DNA from: Candidatus Gastranaerophilales bacterium
Lineage (GTDB): Bacteria; Cyanobacteriota; Vampirovibrionia; Gastranaerophilales; Gastranaerophilaceae
Direction: 5' to 3'
Length of the DNA: 46,014 nucleotides
NCBI GenBank assembly: GCA_947624935.1
Contig: CANQML010000005.1
Span: 1 to 46,014 of the forward strand
The notes beneath the pieces were generated by a model that worked only from the letters and a program-made list of their open reading frames with translations, was not told the origin of the DNA and searched no databases. Below are positions 1 to 7,349 of the stretch, piece by piece. Position 1 is the first letter of the stretch. Every line of letters begins with the position of its first letter. Both the position numbers and the translations under genes were made by a program.

Positions 1-1
1 G

Positions 2-88
2 TACATTGATTACTACAACAACGAACGAATTGTATCTAAACTGAAAATGAGCCCGGTGCAATACCGAACTCATTCTCCTGCAATTTAA
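2..88 (+). pseudogene. IS3-family transposase OrfB, C-terminal end only (cut by window edge)
   Basis: The first bases read in frame as YIDYYNNERIVSKLKMSPVQ followed by YRTHSPAI and a TAA stop. This is the usual C-terminus of the IS3/IS150-type DDE integrase (rve domain): a tyrosine/asparagine-rich helix, then KLK-MSPVQYR. Only 28 codons are inside the window, so it cannot be said whether the upstream gene is intact. It is marked as a fragment for that reason. The catalytic DDE residues would lie to the left. An inverted-repeat-like end follows about 10 bases after the stop, as expected for this family. Confidence 0.82.
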
Positions 89-98
89 TATTTACTTT

Positions 99-123
99 TG
101 TCTAATCTTTGGGGGTCACTTCA
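99..123 (+). mobile_element. Probable right terminal inverted repeat of the IS3-family element
   Basis: Immediately after the transposase stop there is a stretch beginning TGTCTAATCTTTGGGGG and ending CACTTCA. Its reverse complement begins TGAAGTGACCCCC. IS3/IS150-type ends have a TG...CA border close behind the orfB stop, and this fits. The left end is outside the window, so pairing of the two repeats and the target duplication cannot be verified. Confidence 0.5.
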
Positions 124-169
124 ATAATCGGGGGTTATTCCCACGTCATAAAGGACACCAAATAAATAA

Positions 170-208
170 AACCGCGAGAACAAGCTTTGCACACTTACTA
201 TCACGGTT
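170..208 (-). terminator. Intrinsic terminator of the degV gene
   Basis: Read on the minus strand, AACCGTGA (201-208) pairs with TCGCGGTT (170-177), including one G-U pair. A T-rich TTATTTATTT tract follows. It sits just downstream of the DegV stop codon. Confidence 0.7.
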
Positions 209-220
209 TTTTATTATGTA

Positions 221-1066
221 TTACTTTCTGACAAAAAGAACTCCGAGAGTATTAGGTCCGCAATGGGAAGTTACGGTACAGCCCGCCGTTGTTTCAATGA
301 TTTCGTTAAAATTCGGACAAAGCTTTGTAACTCTATCTCTAACAAGCCTAATTGTTTCAGGATTGCATTTTGTGTGAGTAATAAAAATTCTGTCATACAC
401 AATGTCGTTCCTATCTTTAAGGCGGTCGGTAACATAATCTAAAATAACCCTGTCGATATTTCCTCGGTATTTTTTAGAGGGAATCATCTTGCCATCAATA
501 ACCTCAATGCAGGGTTTAAGTTTCAGAAGATTTGCCCCTAAAGCGACAAGCGCGGAGCAACGGCCTCCTTTATAAAGATAATCAATGCTGTCAACAACAA
601 AGCTTGCCTCAATCCGAGAGGTTAACTTATCACACTCGTTTTTGATTTCCTCGGCGGATTTTCCTCGACTTAAAAGGTCTGCTCCGTGTAGAACAACAAG
701 CCCCTGTCCTGTCGAGAGATTTTTTGAATCCACAACATACACATCTCCGATTTCATCGGCGGCAATACACGCGTTATGATATGAGCTTGAAAAATGACTG
801 CTTATAGAAAAATATACAATAGAATAACCTTTATTGTGCCAATAACTGAAAATTTCAATAAAATCACCTAAATTTGTGGCAGAAGTTTTCGGAAGCTTTC
901 CTGTTTCTTCAACATACCTGTAAATATCCTCGGGAGCAATCTCCAAACCGTCCTTTTTAGCTCTTTCGTCGATAGAAATATAAAGCGGAAGCAAGGAAAT
1001 ATTATATTTTTTTATAAGTTCTTTTGAAAGGTCGCAGGTACTGTCGGAAATGATTTTAACTTTCAT
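221..1066 (-). CDS. degV: DegV family fatty-acid-binding protein
   Basis: A cytoplasmic 281-residue DegV/FakB-type protein. The family binds a single fatty acid, and FakB members present it to the FakA kinase for phospholipid synthesis. It opens with KIISDSTCDL, the family N-terminus. It carries the SATNLGDF and FSSSYHNA segments that line the lipid pocket, and ends with the conserved HCGPNTLGVLF. Length is normal for the family. GGGAG lies about 9 bases before the ATG. No FakA-like kinase gene adjoins it, so this is likely one of several DegV paralogues. The lipid preference cannot be read from sequence. It appears monocistronic, with its own terminator. Confidence 0.93.
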   Translation of the reverse strand: MKVKIISDSTCDLSKELIKKYNISLLPLYISIDERAKKDGLEIAPEDIYRYVEETGKLPKTSATNLGDFIEIFSYWHNKGYSIVYFSISSHFSSSYHNACIAADEIGDVYVVDSKNLSTGQGLVVLHGADLLSRGKSAEEIKNECDKLTSRIEASFVVDSIDYLYKGGRCSALVALGANLLKLKPCIEVIDGKMIPSKKYRGNIDRVILDYVTDRLKDRNDIVYDRIFITHTKCNPETIRLVRDRVTKLCPNFNEIIETTAGCTVTSHCGPNTLGVLFVRK

Positions 1067-1245
1067 AGGTTTAATCTCCCAAAATTTTTATACTTCTTGG
1101 TTTGAAACTTAAAATTATAACAATCATAACTTGAATAAATTATGTTTTTAATATTTCAAAGAATAAAAAATATTAAGAATTTGATATACAAGCTTATACA
1201 TAAAAAAACATTACTGTGGGAGAATAGATCTTGAGGTGACTTTAA

Positions 1246-1422
1246 ATGATAAATAAAGATTTGCCACTTGGGTTCGGTATGGCTTTGGCACAACATCCTG
1301 AGGCAATGAAAAAATTTTCCGATATGTCAGACAGCGAACAGGAAAAAATACTATCACAAGCACATAATGTAAAATCAAAACAAGAAATGCAACAGTTTGT
1401 ATCAAACCTTACCAAAAATTAA
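1246..1422 (+). CDS. Small conserved hypothetical protein (58 aa)
   Basis: A 58-codon reading frame preceded by a good ribosome site (GAGGTG at 1233-1238, 7 bases before the ATG). It begins MINKDLPLGFGMALAQHPEA and ends VSNLTKN. The composition is that of a folded helical protein: alternating Lys/Glu/Gln, 'FSDMSDSEQEKILSQAH', then 'SKQEMQQFV'. Similar short proteins starting 'LPLGFGMALAQ' are, from memory, common in Clostridia and of unknown function. It is divergent from degV. A longer frame on the opposite strand over the same DNA has no ribosome site and looks like its shadow. Confidence 0.8.
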   Translation: MINKDLPLGFGMALAQHPEAMKKFSDMSDSEQEKILSQAHNVKSKQEMQQFVSNLTKN

Positions 1423-1485
1423 TCGTAAATTCTATTCTAAGTAACTCTATAATAAAGCCAGACTTTAAATAAAAAATAAAATTAA

Positions 1486-1507
1486 AAGCGGACCTAAAGG
1501 TCCGCTT
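1486..1507 (-). terminator. Intrinsic terminator between convergent small genes
   Basis: A perfect 9-bp stem, AAGCGGACC/GGTCCGCTT, with a 4-base loop. On the minus strand it runs into TTTTAATTTTATTTTTTATTT, so it terminates the 66-aa peptide gene. On the plus strand it may also stop transcription from the 58-aa gene, although the downstream T tract there is poor. Confidence 0.8.
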
Positions 1508-1549
1508 AAATATAATCGTAACTTTTAAAATGAAATCCAAGAAATCAAA

Positions 1550-1750
1550 TTAAAAATCAATAAGACCACCCGGATCTTGAGTCGAAGGCTCTGTAGCATG
1601 ACCGTACTCTCCATCGCCGTCTTCTGTTTCTTCGGGAATTGTATTATCAGGGTCAACTTCAATATCTGGATTAGAAGCAGAAAGTACATCCTCTAACAAA
1701 TCTATATTCATCCATTCAAACTCAGGAGAAATATATAAATTTTTATGCAT
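1550..1750 (-). CDS. Small acidic peptide of unknown function, KxYISPEFE-type leader
   Basis: A 66-residue peptide with a near-ideal ribosome site (GGGAGG, 7 bases before ATG), its own promoter and its own terminator, so it is very probably expressed. The N-terminus MHKNLYISPEFEWMNIDLLE, then DVLSAS, resembles a class of short gut-bacterial peptides with a 'K-Y-P-E-E...DV...S' pattern. The rest is strongly acidic and Pro/Gly-rich (EVDPDNTIPEETEDGDGEYG) and ends GGLIDF. There is no signal peptide, no cysteine, and no maturation enzyme next to it. I do not recognise a function. A modified-peptide precursor or a secreted/anchored small protein are both guesses. Confidence 0.75.
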   Translation of the reverse strand: MHKNLYISPEFEWMNIDLLEDVLSASNPDIEVDPDNTIPEETEDGDGEYGHATEPSTQDPGGLIDF

Positions 1751-1792
1751 TTTTTTACCTCCCTGTTTAGGTTTTCCTTATCGTTCTTGTTT

Positions 1793-1821
1793 ATTATACA
1801 CTAAACAAAAGTAAAAATCAA
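1793..1821 (-). promoter_or_regulatory. Sigma-A promoter of the 66-aa peptide gene
   Basis: On the minus strand TTGATT (1816-1821) and TATAAT (1793-1798) are separated by exactly 17 bases. Transcription would start about 40 bases before the peptide's ATG. Confidence 0.75.
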
Positions 1822-1880
1822 GTATTGCAAAAATAAATTAAAAATCAAATTTAATGTTTAATTTGTACAAAATGCACAAT

Positions 1881-1906
1881 AGCTCCCTCCCTTACGGAAG
1901 GGAGCT
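1881..1906 (-). terminator. Hairpin downstream of the 1243-aa secreted protein gene
   Basis: On the minus strand AGCTCCCT pairs with AGGGAGCT over 8 bp, a few bases after the stop codon of the large secreted protein. The following tract (ATTGTGCATTTTG) is only moderately T-rich, so it may be a weak terminator or an mRNA 3' stabiliser. Confidence 0.5.
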
Positions 1907-1912
1907 ATACTA

Positions 1913-4900
1913 TTAATTTTCTGCGTACAACTTGGCGTCAGCGTAATCATCGGATACAGAGACTGTATATTCTCCGTTGTTCTGGTCGTAATAAACAAAG
2001 AAAGAATAAACTCGCAGACTATAATTTGAATATTTCTCATCGTTTAAGAATCTTGGAGAATAGATATACTGATATGCTTGAAGCGCGTCAGAATACCTAA
2101 ATACATCTTTATGCTCATCATAATTAAGATATCTGCAAACAACATTGGTATTAGCATCAGTAACATTATCTACATCATCAACATAATCATTCTCTCCGCC
2201 TGATCGTTCTACAACTTTGGTAAGTTCTTCATTAATTCCTACGCCACTTGCATCTACAGCATCCTTAGCCTTTGTAGGTGCGCCCGTTTCATCATTCATA
2301 GCGTAATAAAGTGCGCCACCGCCTACAAATTCTACGTCTTTACCAAGACTGTCATTGTAGAAATCTGCTATATAGAAATTCTGAACAATCTCTTTCATTG
2401 CAGTATTAACATCATGTGACCTATGAGCGATAATTGTTTTTCCGTTTAATGTAATACCGTCGGTATTTGCTGCAGTTGTAATACTCATATCGCCCGTAAT
2501 TCTAAAGTTATATGATGTACCTGTAGCAACCTGTTTACCATCATCATACCAAATTAGATTTTCACTATTACCAACTCCCGAAACCTCACCGGATTCAATT
2601 GTTACAGGAGCCTGATATGTTAAGTTTTGTTTATAAACAGCACCGTTAAGATTTACAGTATATGTTCTAACGGTCTTTTTAAGATATGCTGTAATTGTAT
2701 AAGTTTTTGAAGCATCGTCAGATTGAACTTCATAACCAAATTCGGGATCCTGAGTTTTGGGGTCTGATACTAAATGATACTCATAGTAATCATTTACAAG
2801 AGTCGGGTGATTATGAATAATATATTCACTTGTTTCTTCATCAGATAAGTTATCTCCGACGAATGTAATACCCTCAAACGAATACTCTTTAGGAATATCA
2901 TGTTCTTTAGCATAATCTTCGTCATAATAAGTTATTTCTGAATCATCATACAAATCATACTTATATACAATATTAACTGTCCATGTAGTCCTCTGTATAT
3001 ACTTTATTGTGTAATCTTTACCGTCAAGCCAAATTTCAGCATATTCGTCTTTATAATCAACTGACTTTTCATCACCGACATACCAACCGTCAAAATAGTA
3101 ATCCTCCAAAGCGGTTGTACTTGGAGTTACCTTTAATTTAAGCGTACCGTATTCTGTGTCAGAATCAGCTTCAGCATACTTAACTGTATACGAACCACTT
3201 GAATTTTTAGTAACAATACCGCGATTATTAATAGTTGATGTTGCATTTCCTGTGGATTTTGAACCGTGAAGTTCTGTTGAAACACCGCTTAATGTTCCGT
3301 TTTCCGCATCAAAGGTAGAAGAAACTGACTTATAAGACATTACATTAAATGAACCGGATGTTACTTCAGGCTCTACTGTAACATTTATTGTAAACGTCTT
3401 TTCATCATAAGTCTTATTTGTCCAACTACTCATTGAACTATAATATCCACTATGAACCGTACCTGTAATCGTAGCTGTTTTCCTGGTTGTAACAGATTTT
3501 GCGGTTAGTGTGCTTCCGCTTACACTAATAATACTGCTATAGGTAGAGGGAACAGAATACGTAATTGATGCGCCTGTGTAATCATCATCCTTTGTCATTG
3601 ATATATTTGTGCTACTGTCTGACGAAATTGTGATAGTACTTGGATGGCTGTATACAAAAGCTTCAGTGGATGAATAACTGGTCAATGTTCTACCATAGTT
3701 TCCGTTATTATCGTTACTTGTAGAAGTTGAGATAAGGAATCTATTACTACTTGACAAATTGGCGTCTACAGACCTATTATTTATATCATCTGCACTACCT
3801 GCAACTGTTTTAAATACACCAACTGTTGCGCTAACACCAACTTCAACTGCATATACGCTTTGACCACTCGTATTCGTACCAATTTTGGTCATAGCTTTTG
3901 CTGATGTCCAGTCCATCGTACCGTCGTCACAATATAGATGTGGAGTAGTCCAACCTGATAAGGACGTTGATACCACGAGATAAACAACCTTTTTAGTTTT
4001 TGATACTTTAGAAGTAGTTGTTGTAGATGTTGTCACTTTATCTCTTTTAATCTGACCAATACTTTCGAGCCAAGCCTCGCCGGTTGAAATAGCTTTCTTT
4101 CCTATGGTTACTTGATACTCACCGCCATTACATGTAACAGTCGCCGGAATATCTGCAATAGGAGTATCAACATCTCCACTTACTGCATCATACTTATAAG
4201 GTGTGCTTACTTTTGCGGAGTAGACTGTGCTTTCTCCAACTTTAGTTAGAGTTGTTGCAGCTCCCGAACCAAACTTAATCGTCGGACTGGTCGAAATTTT
4301 ATTATCATGTAAATCAATATAGTATGTTACATCCTTACTGCTTTCCGATTGACTTTCAGAGGGAGTTAACGAAAGCGTATCAGATTTAACTGATGTATAA
4401 CCTGATTTTTCTACCTGTACGTAAACAGTATGAGTATTTGTATCTGCAAATGAAGTTTTAAACTCATTTGAAACAGTATTCTGTTTAGTTGAACCATCAA
4501 CATAGAAGTGATAAGTTGCACCGCTTACAGCACCCTCAGCAGTTGCAGTAAAGGTATATTCTACATCTTTATAAACTGTACCCGACGGTTCCCGAGTTAA
4601 CGTTACGCTTGTACAAGCAGGTTCATCCTTTTCAAAGTTTGCGGTCAATGTACCTGTAGCATTAGCATGTAAAGTTGTGGTAGCGGAATTAGCGTCAGTT
4701 ACACTTGCACCGCCTGTAACAGTCCAGTCTTTAAAATGATAGCCTGCGTTAGGCGTAGCTTTAACAGATATACCGCTTGAACCAACAGCTTGTTTTCCGC
4801 TTGGAGAAACACTACCGCCTGTACCAGCAGAAATCGTTACATCGTGTCCGGGTGAAACTGATTTAATATATATTGTATTAGATGTTGCATGTGAGCTTGA

Positions 4901-5644
4901 ATAATAGCTTGTCGAAGACTTATAGTTCCAAGCATATCCCGTATGTGATGCAACAGTACCATTAGTTGAACTTGCTGTAAAAGTCTTGGTATAAGTATTT
5001 GTTGTTGTAGAAGACGCCTTCGAAGAAGAAGAATCAATATTCCAACCAAAACCTGTCATACCGGCATCGTCTTTCGTACCCGTAAGTTTAACAGTATAAG
5101 TTGCTCCCGTATCTACAATATACGGATTTGATGATGTACCGGTTCCGCTTTTTGCATCCGTTACCGAAGCAGTAACAGAGTCGGGCTTAACTGCATAATA
5201 ACTTACTGACTTACTCGTACCACTTGCGGTAAAACTTGTATAGCAGTTATGCGTTGCATCAAGAACAATATCGCCTGTTTGATTCCACGTTTCATTCCAA
5301 GGTCCGGTCGAGTTAGATTTGTTTCTGGTAAAAATAACTCTGTCATAATTAGCGGCAGTTGTTATTCTTGCCCGGTAGTAATCTCCGCTATATTGACTAA
5401 ATTGAATATCAATCTCTTTACCTACACCCTCAATCCACAGATGGGCCCAGGCAGTTCCGCCACTTGTTATCCAATTGTCACTCCAACCGGAAGGTTTAAA
5501 GTTCTTTATATAGATATATTCTCCGACAACCCAAGATTTTGCACCGGCAGTTACTGTGCCTACAAACATTATTGATAACATCATAAGGAAGCATAGTACC
5601 ATAGCCAACGCTCTTTTTGAAATACGAGTTAATTTAGTTTTCAT
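1913..5644 (-). CDS. Large secreted multi-domain surface protein with starch-binding-like and InlB-like repeats
   Basis: A 1243-residue exported protein. The ATG at 5644 has GGAGG 8 bases upstream, whereas an in-frame TTG five codons earlier overlaps that ribosome site. An N-terminal signal peptide (RISKRALAMVLCFLMMLSIM, cleaved near TAGAKS) is clear. Residues about 40-130 look like a starch-binding (CBM26-type) beta-sandwich ('YIYIKNFKPSGWSDNW' to 'QTGDIVL'). A bacterial InlB/Flg_new-type repeat lies near 265-340 ('ISAGTGGSVSPSG...GYHFKDW...ANFE'). A second GW-type starch-binding-like block follows a TTSTTTTSK linker ('YLVVSTSLSGWTTPHLYCDD'), and the C-terminal third is rich in beta-strands and Asp/Tyr. 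I see no catalytic domain, dockerin, LPXTG or transmembrane anchor. A binding or structural role is inferred. Confidence 0.8.
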   Translation of the reverse strand: MKTKLTRISKRALAMVLCFLMMLSIMFVGTVTAGAKSWVVGEYIYIKNFKPSGWSDNWITSGGTAWAHLWIEGVGKEIDIQFSQYSGDYYRARITTAANYDRVIFTRNKSNSTGPWNETWNQTGDIVLDATHNCYTSFTASGTSKSVSYYAVKPDSVTASVTDAKSGTGTSSNPYIVDTGATYTVKLTGTKDDAGMTGFGWNIDSSSSKASSTTTNTYTKTFTASSTNGTVASHTGYAWNYKSSTSYYSSSHATSNTIYIKSVSPGHDVTISAGTGGSVSPSGKQAVGSSGISVKATPNAGYHFKDWTVTGGASVTDANSATTTLHANATGTLTANFEKDEPACTSVTLTREPSGTVYKDVEYTFTATAEGAVSGATYHFYVDGSTKQNTVSNEFKTSFADTNTHTVYVQVEKSGYTSVKSDTLSLTPSESQSESSKDVTYYIDLHDNKISTSPTIKFGSGAATTLTKVGESTVYSAKVSTPYKYDAVSGDVDTPIADIPATVTCNGGEYQVTIGKKAISTGEAWLESIGQIKRDKVTTSTTTTSKVSKTKKVVYLVVSTSLSGWTTPHLYCDDGTMDWTSAKAMTKIGTNTSGQSVYAVEVGVSATVGVFKTVAGSADDINNRSVDANLSSSNRFLISTSTSNDNNGNYGRTLTSYSSTEAFVYSHPSTITISSDSSTNISMTKDDDYTGASITYSVPSTYSSIISVSGSTLTAKSVTTRKTATITGTVHSGYYSSMSSWTNKTYDEKTFTINVTVEPEVTSGSFNVMSYKSVSSTFDAENGTLSGVSTELHGSKSTGNATSTINNRGIVTKNSSGSYTVKYAEADSDTEYGTLKLKVTPSTTALEDYYFDGWYVGDEKSVDYKDEYAEIWLDGKDYTIKYIQRTTWTVNIVYKYDLYDDSEITYYDEDYAKEHDIPKEYSFEGITFVGDNLSDEETSEYIIHNHPTLVNDYYEYHLVSDPKTQDPEFGYEVQSDDASKTYTITAYLKKTVRTYTVNLNGAVYKQNLTYQAPVTIESGEVSGVGNSENLIWYDDGKQVATGTSYNFRITGDMSITTAANTDGITLNGKTIIAHRSHDVNTAMKEIVQNFYIADFYNDSLGKDVEFVGGGALYYAMNDETGAPTKAKDAVDASGVGINEELTKVVERSGGENDYVDDVDNVTDANTNVVCRYLNYDEHKDVFRYSDALQAYQYIYSPRFLNDEKYSNYSLRVYSFFVYYDQNNGEYTVSVSDDYADAKLYAEN

Positions 5645-6040
5645 AAATATAACCTCCAATTAAATTGAAATATAACATTCGGAAGATGTACCGCCTCTAA
5701 GGCATCGGTACATCTTTCGTTCAGCGGGAGTACAATATCCCGCTAAACAGCGCTTGCATTGCAAGCACTCTGCCTGTTAAAAGCATAGCTTTGAATTAAA
5801 ATTGAAACTTTATCTGATATGCGGTGCTGACCAACGCTTTTCATATAAGTTATATAAAGCTCAATTTTAATTACCGGCATTTAGCCGATTTGCGGTTAAA
5901 TTTAAGGAAATCTTAGGCTTTTCCCGCCTGACCTTTTCCGGGAGAAAACCGTTTTGCACACCACGAAACAGTTAAGCCGTTTCGTCCCTGAAAACAATTT
6001 CCACCAAAGTAAATCCTTACATTATTCCGCTATTTTTTAC
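5645..6040 (-). ncRNA. Long structured 5' leader RNA (candidate cis-regulatory or non-coding RNA)
   Basis: Between a strong promoter (start near 6040) and the ATG at 5644 lie about 395 untranslated bases with many self-complementary segments. Helices visible by eye: 5963-5969/5979-5985; 5915-5918/5926-5929 nested in 5906-5910/5935-5939; 5875-5878/5884-5887; a 12-bp long-range helix 5794-5805/5861-5872, continued by 5808-5813/5854-5859; 5752-5757/5761-5766 with outer arm 5746-5750/5774-5778; 5723-5729/5738-5744; and a perfect 11-bp hairpin 5683-5693/5706-5716. It is visibly richer in G+C than its AT-rich flanks. I recognise no known riboswitch core, and no U-tract terminator follows the last hairpin. 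Confidence 0.6.
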
Positions 6041-6046
6041 TATATA

Positions 6047-6076
6047 ATTATACAATAACTTCACTAAAATTTTCAA
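6047..6076 (-). promoter_or_regulatory. Sigma-A promoter of the structured leader and large secreted protein
   Basis: On the minus strand TTGAAA (6071-6076) and TATAAT (6047-6052) are 18 bases apart. It is the only strong promoter pair I see between the Rpn terminator and the leader. Confidence 0.75.
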
Positions 6077-6250
6077 GTCGTTTAAAGAATTTTAGCGATA
6101 ATTTTCAAATTTCGCTTTTTTGCACAATCTGCCTTTTACAACTTTGGTTATTGTAACTAAAAAATTTTAAATTTTATTGAGAATTATTTACTTTCTTCAA
6201 TTTCTTATTTTTTATATTCTATGCAACAGCATACCCGCGCGCATATCAAA
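6077..6250. other. AT-rich spacer without recognisable features
   Basis: Very AT-rich intergenic sequence between the leader promoter and the terminator of the nuclease gene. I see no reading frame with a ribosome site and no hairpin of note. A short GC island (CCCGCGCGC near 6233) stands out but has no evident meaning. Confidence 0.6.
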
Positions 6251-6290
6251 AAAAGCTGTATTAAAACATAACCGCTTTAATACAGCTTTT
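6251..6290 (-). terminator. Bidirectional intrinsic terminator after the Rpn nuclease gene
   Basis: AAAAGCTGTATTAAA (6251-6265) is perfectly complementary to TTTAATACAGCTTTT (6276-6290): a 15-bp stem with T runs on both sides. It would end transcription of the minus-strand nuclease gene. Confidence 0.88.
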
Positions 6291-6311
6291 TATCATTATT
6301 TTTGGTTTTTT

Positions 6312-6338
6312 CACTAACCTTTCAACTGCTTCACACAT
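6312..6338 (-). repeat. Duplicated 27-bp piece of the Rpn coding region, copy 1 (beyond the stop)
   Basis: 27 bases at 6312-6338 match 6514-6540 inside the Rpn gene at 26 positions. The coding copy specifies MCEAVERLV. This copy lies just after the stop codon and is out of frame by one base, so it looks like the remnant of a longer or tandemly duplicated C-terminus. Confidence 0.8.
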
Positions 6339-6342
6339 TTTT

Positions 6343-7155
6343 TTAAATCTCCGACGCTATTTCGTTGATTTTTTCAATCGGAAGTCCCACAATTTGAGAA
6401 ATCTTCTCTTTCGAGAGAGTTCCGTCCTTTATTAAGCTTTTTATTGTTTCCGCTATGCCTTTTTGCATGCCCTGTTGCATACCCATTTGCAGGCTTTTTG
6501 TCTTTTCTCTCTGCACTAACCTTTCAACCGCTTCACACATAAAATCAACTCCTTTAGCTGTTTCTTTGTATGTTTTTGTTATTTCAGCCATAGGCTCGCA
6601 TAACATTTCATTCGCGTTCACACATCGGAAATCATGTAACAGCTTTCCTATATCCGTGCTGACATCATTATATTCTCCGTTTATGTACACTATATGAGTT
6701 CCGTCGTTAAGATGTTCGCCCGTTTTTGTATTCATTCTCTCAAACCAATACACCGGCTCGTTACCCTTAAATATATCTTTTTCAGTTACGAAAATAATAT
6801 ACACATCGGGTAACTTTTCATATGACTCCATTTTTTTGAGATTATCTATATCAAGTGCGCTTGAATGATATCTCGCCCGATGCGGATTAGCTCCCGAATT
6901 GGAGCGTTGAATTTCAATATTGTAAATTTTTCCATTGCTGTCCTTAGCGTAAACATCTAAACATACCGCCCTTGACCCGACTAAATTTATGTCACGCTGT
7001 GTTTCTTCTTCTATGATTTTTAAGTCTTTATTGCTAAGGAAAATTTGAATAACATATTCAGCCAGTTTTAAATTATTCTGAAATATTATCCGCATAAAAT
7101 TATCATCTATGGGACGATAACCCATAACGATACTTTTTATTTCGTTTCTGTCCAT
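6343..7155 (-). CDS. Rpn family recombination-promoting nuclease / PD-(D/E)XK putative transposase
   Basis: A 270-residue member of the Rpn/YhgA-like family, DNases that promote RecA-independent recombination in E. coli and are often annotated as PD-(D/E)XK transposases. The nuclease core is visible: LD67VYAKDSNGKIYNIE81IQ, with Asp67, Glu81 and Gln83 in the D...ExQ arrangement typical of this family. RPIDDNFMRIIF near the N-terminus is also characteristic. The C-terminal tail has the Met/Gln/Gly-rich 'QMGMQQGMQKGIAETIKSLI' segment and an 'SKEKISQIVGLPIEKI' helix. It stands alone with its own promoter and terminator. These genes are usually multicopy in gut Firmicutes. Confidence 0.88.
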   Translation of the reverse strand: MDRNEIKSIVMGYRPIDDNFMRIIFQNNLKLAEYVIQIFLSNKDLKIIEEETQRDINLVGSRAVCLDVYAKDSNGKIYNIEIQRSNSGANPHRARYHSSALDIDNLKKMESYEKLPDVYIIFVTEKDIFKGNEPVYWFERMNTKTGEHLNDGTHIVYINGEYNDVSTDIGKLLHDFRCVNANEMLCEPMAEITKTYKETAKGVDFMCEAVERLVQREKTKSLQMGMQQGMQKGIAETIKSLIKDGTLSKEKISQIVGLPIEKINEIASEI

Positions 7156-7168
7156 ACCTTATCTCCTT

Positions 7169-7206
7169 AACTTGATTATATCACTCCCATTTTAAATAAT
7201 CAAGTT
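7169..7206 (-). promoter_or_regulatory. Rpn promoter embedded in an 11-bp inverted repeat
   Basis: On the minus strand TTGATT (7198-7203) and TATAAT (7175-7180) are 17 bases apart. Both hexamers lie within the arms of a perfect inverted repeat, AACTTGATTAT...ATAATCAAGTT (7169-7179 and 7196-7206). The start site would fall right at the AGGAGA ribosome site. The dyad could be an operator. Its plus-strand T run also allows a terminator-like hairpin. Confidence 0.6.
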
Positions 7207-7304
7207 TTTTCTATCTCCTCGTCAGACAATACATTACCTATATTATAAGGCATATCCACCAAGCGTATTTTCCGATGTTTGAATTTGGATATGAATATAA
7301 AATT

Positions 7305-7330
7305 CGGGAAGATAAAAATTTATCTTCCCG
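7305..7330 (-). terminator. Intrinsic terminator of the htrA gene
   Basis: CGGGAAGATAA/TTATCTTCCCG forms an 11-bp stem with a tight loop. On the minus strand it is followed by AATTTTATATT. It lies about 20 bases past the protease stop codon. Confidence 0.82.
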
Positions 7331-7349
7331 ATTATGGCTATTAAATTAG

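Noticed and set aside
1211-1405. 64-residue minus-strand reading frame between degV and the peptide gene
   Set aside because: It has no ribosome site and lies opposite the well-supported 58-aa plus-strand gene. It is read as its antisense shadow.
4837-5049. 70-residue Leu/Arg-rich minus-strand frame inside the large secreted protein
   Set aside because: An alternative frame of the Ser/Thr-rich coding sequence, with biased composition and no ribosome site.
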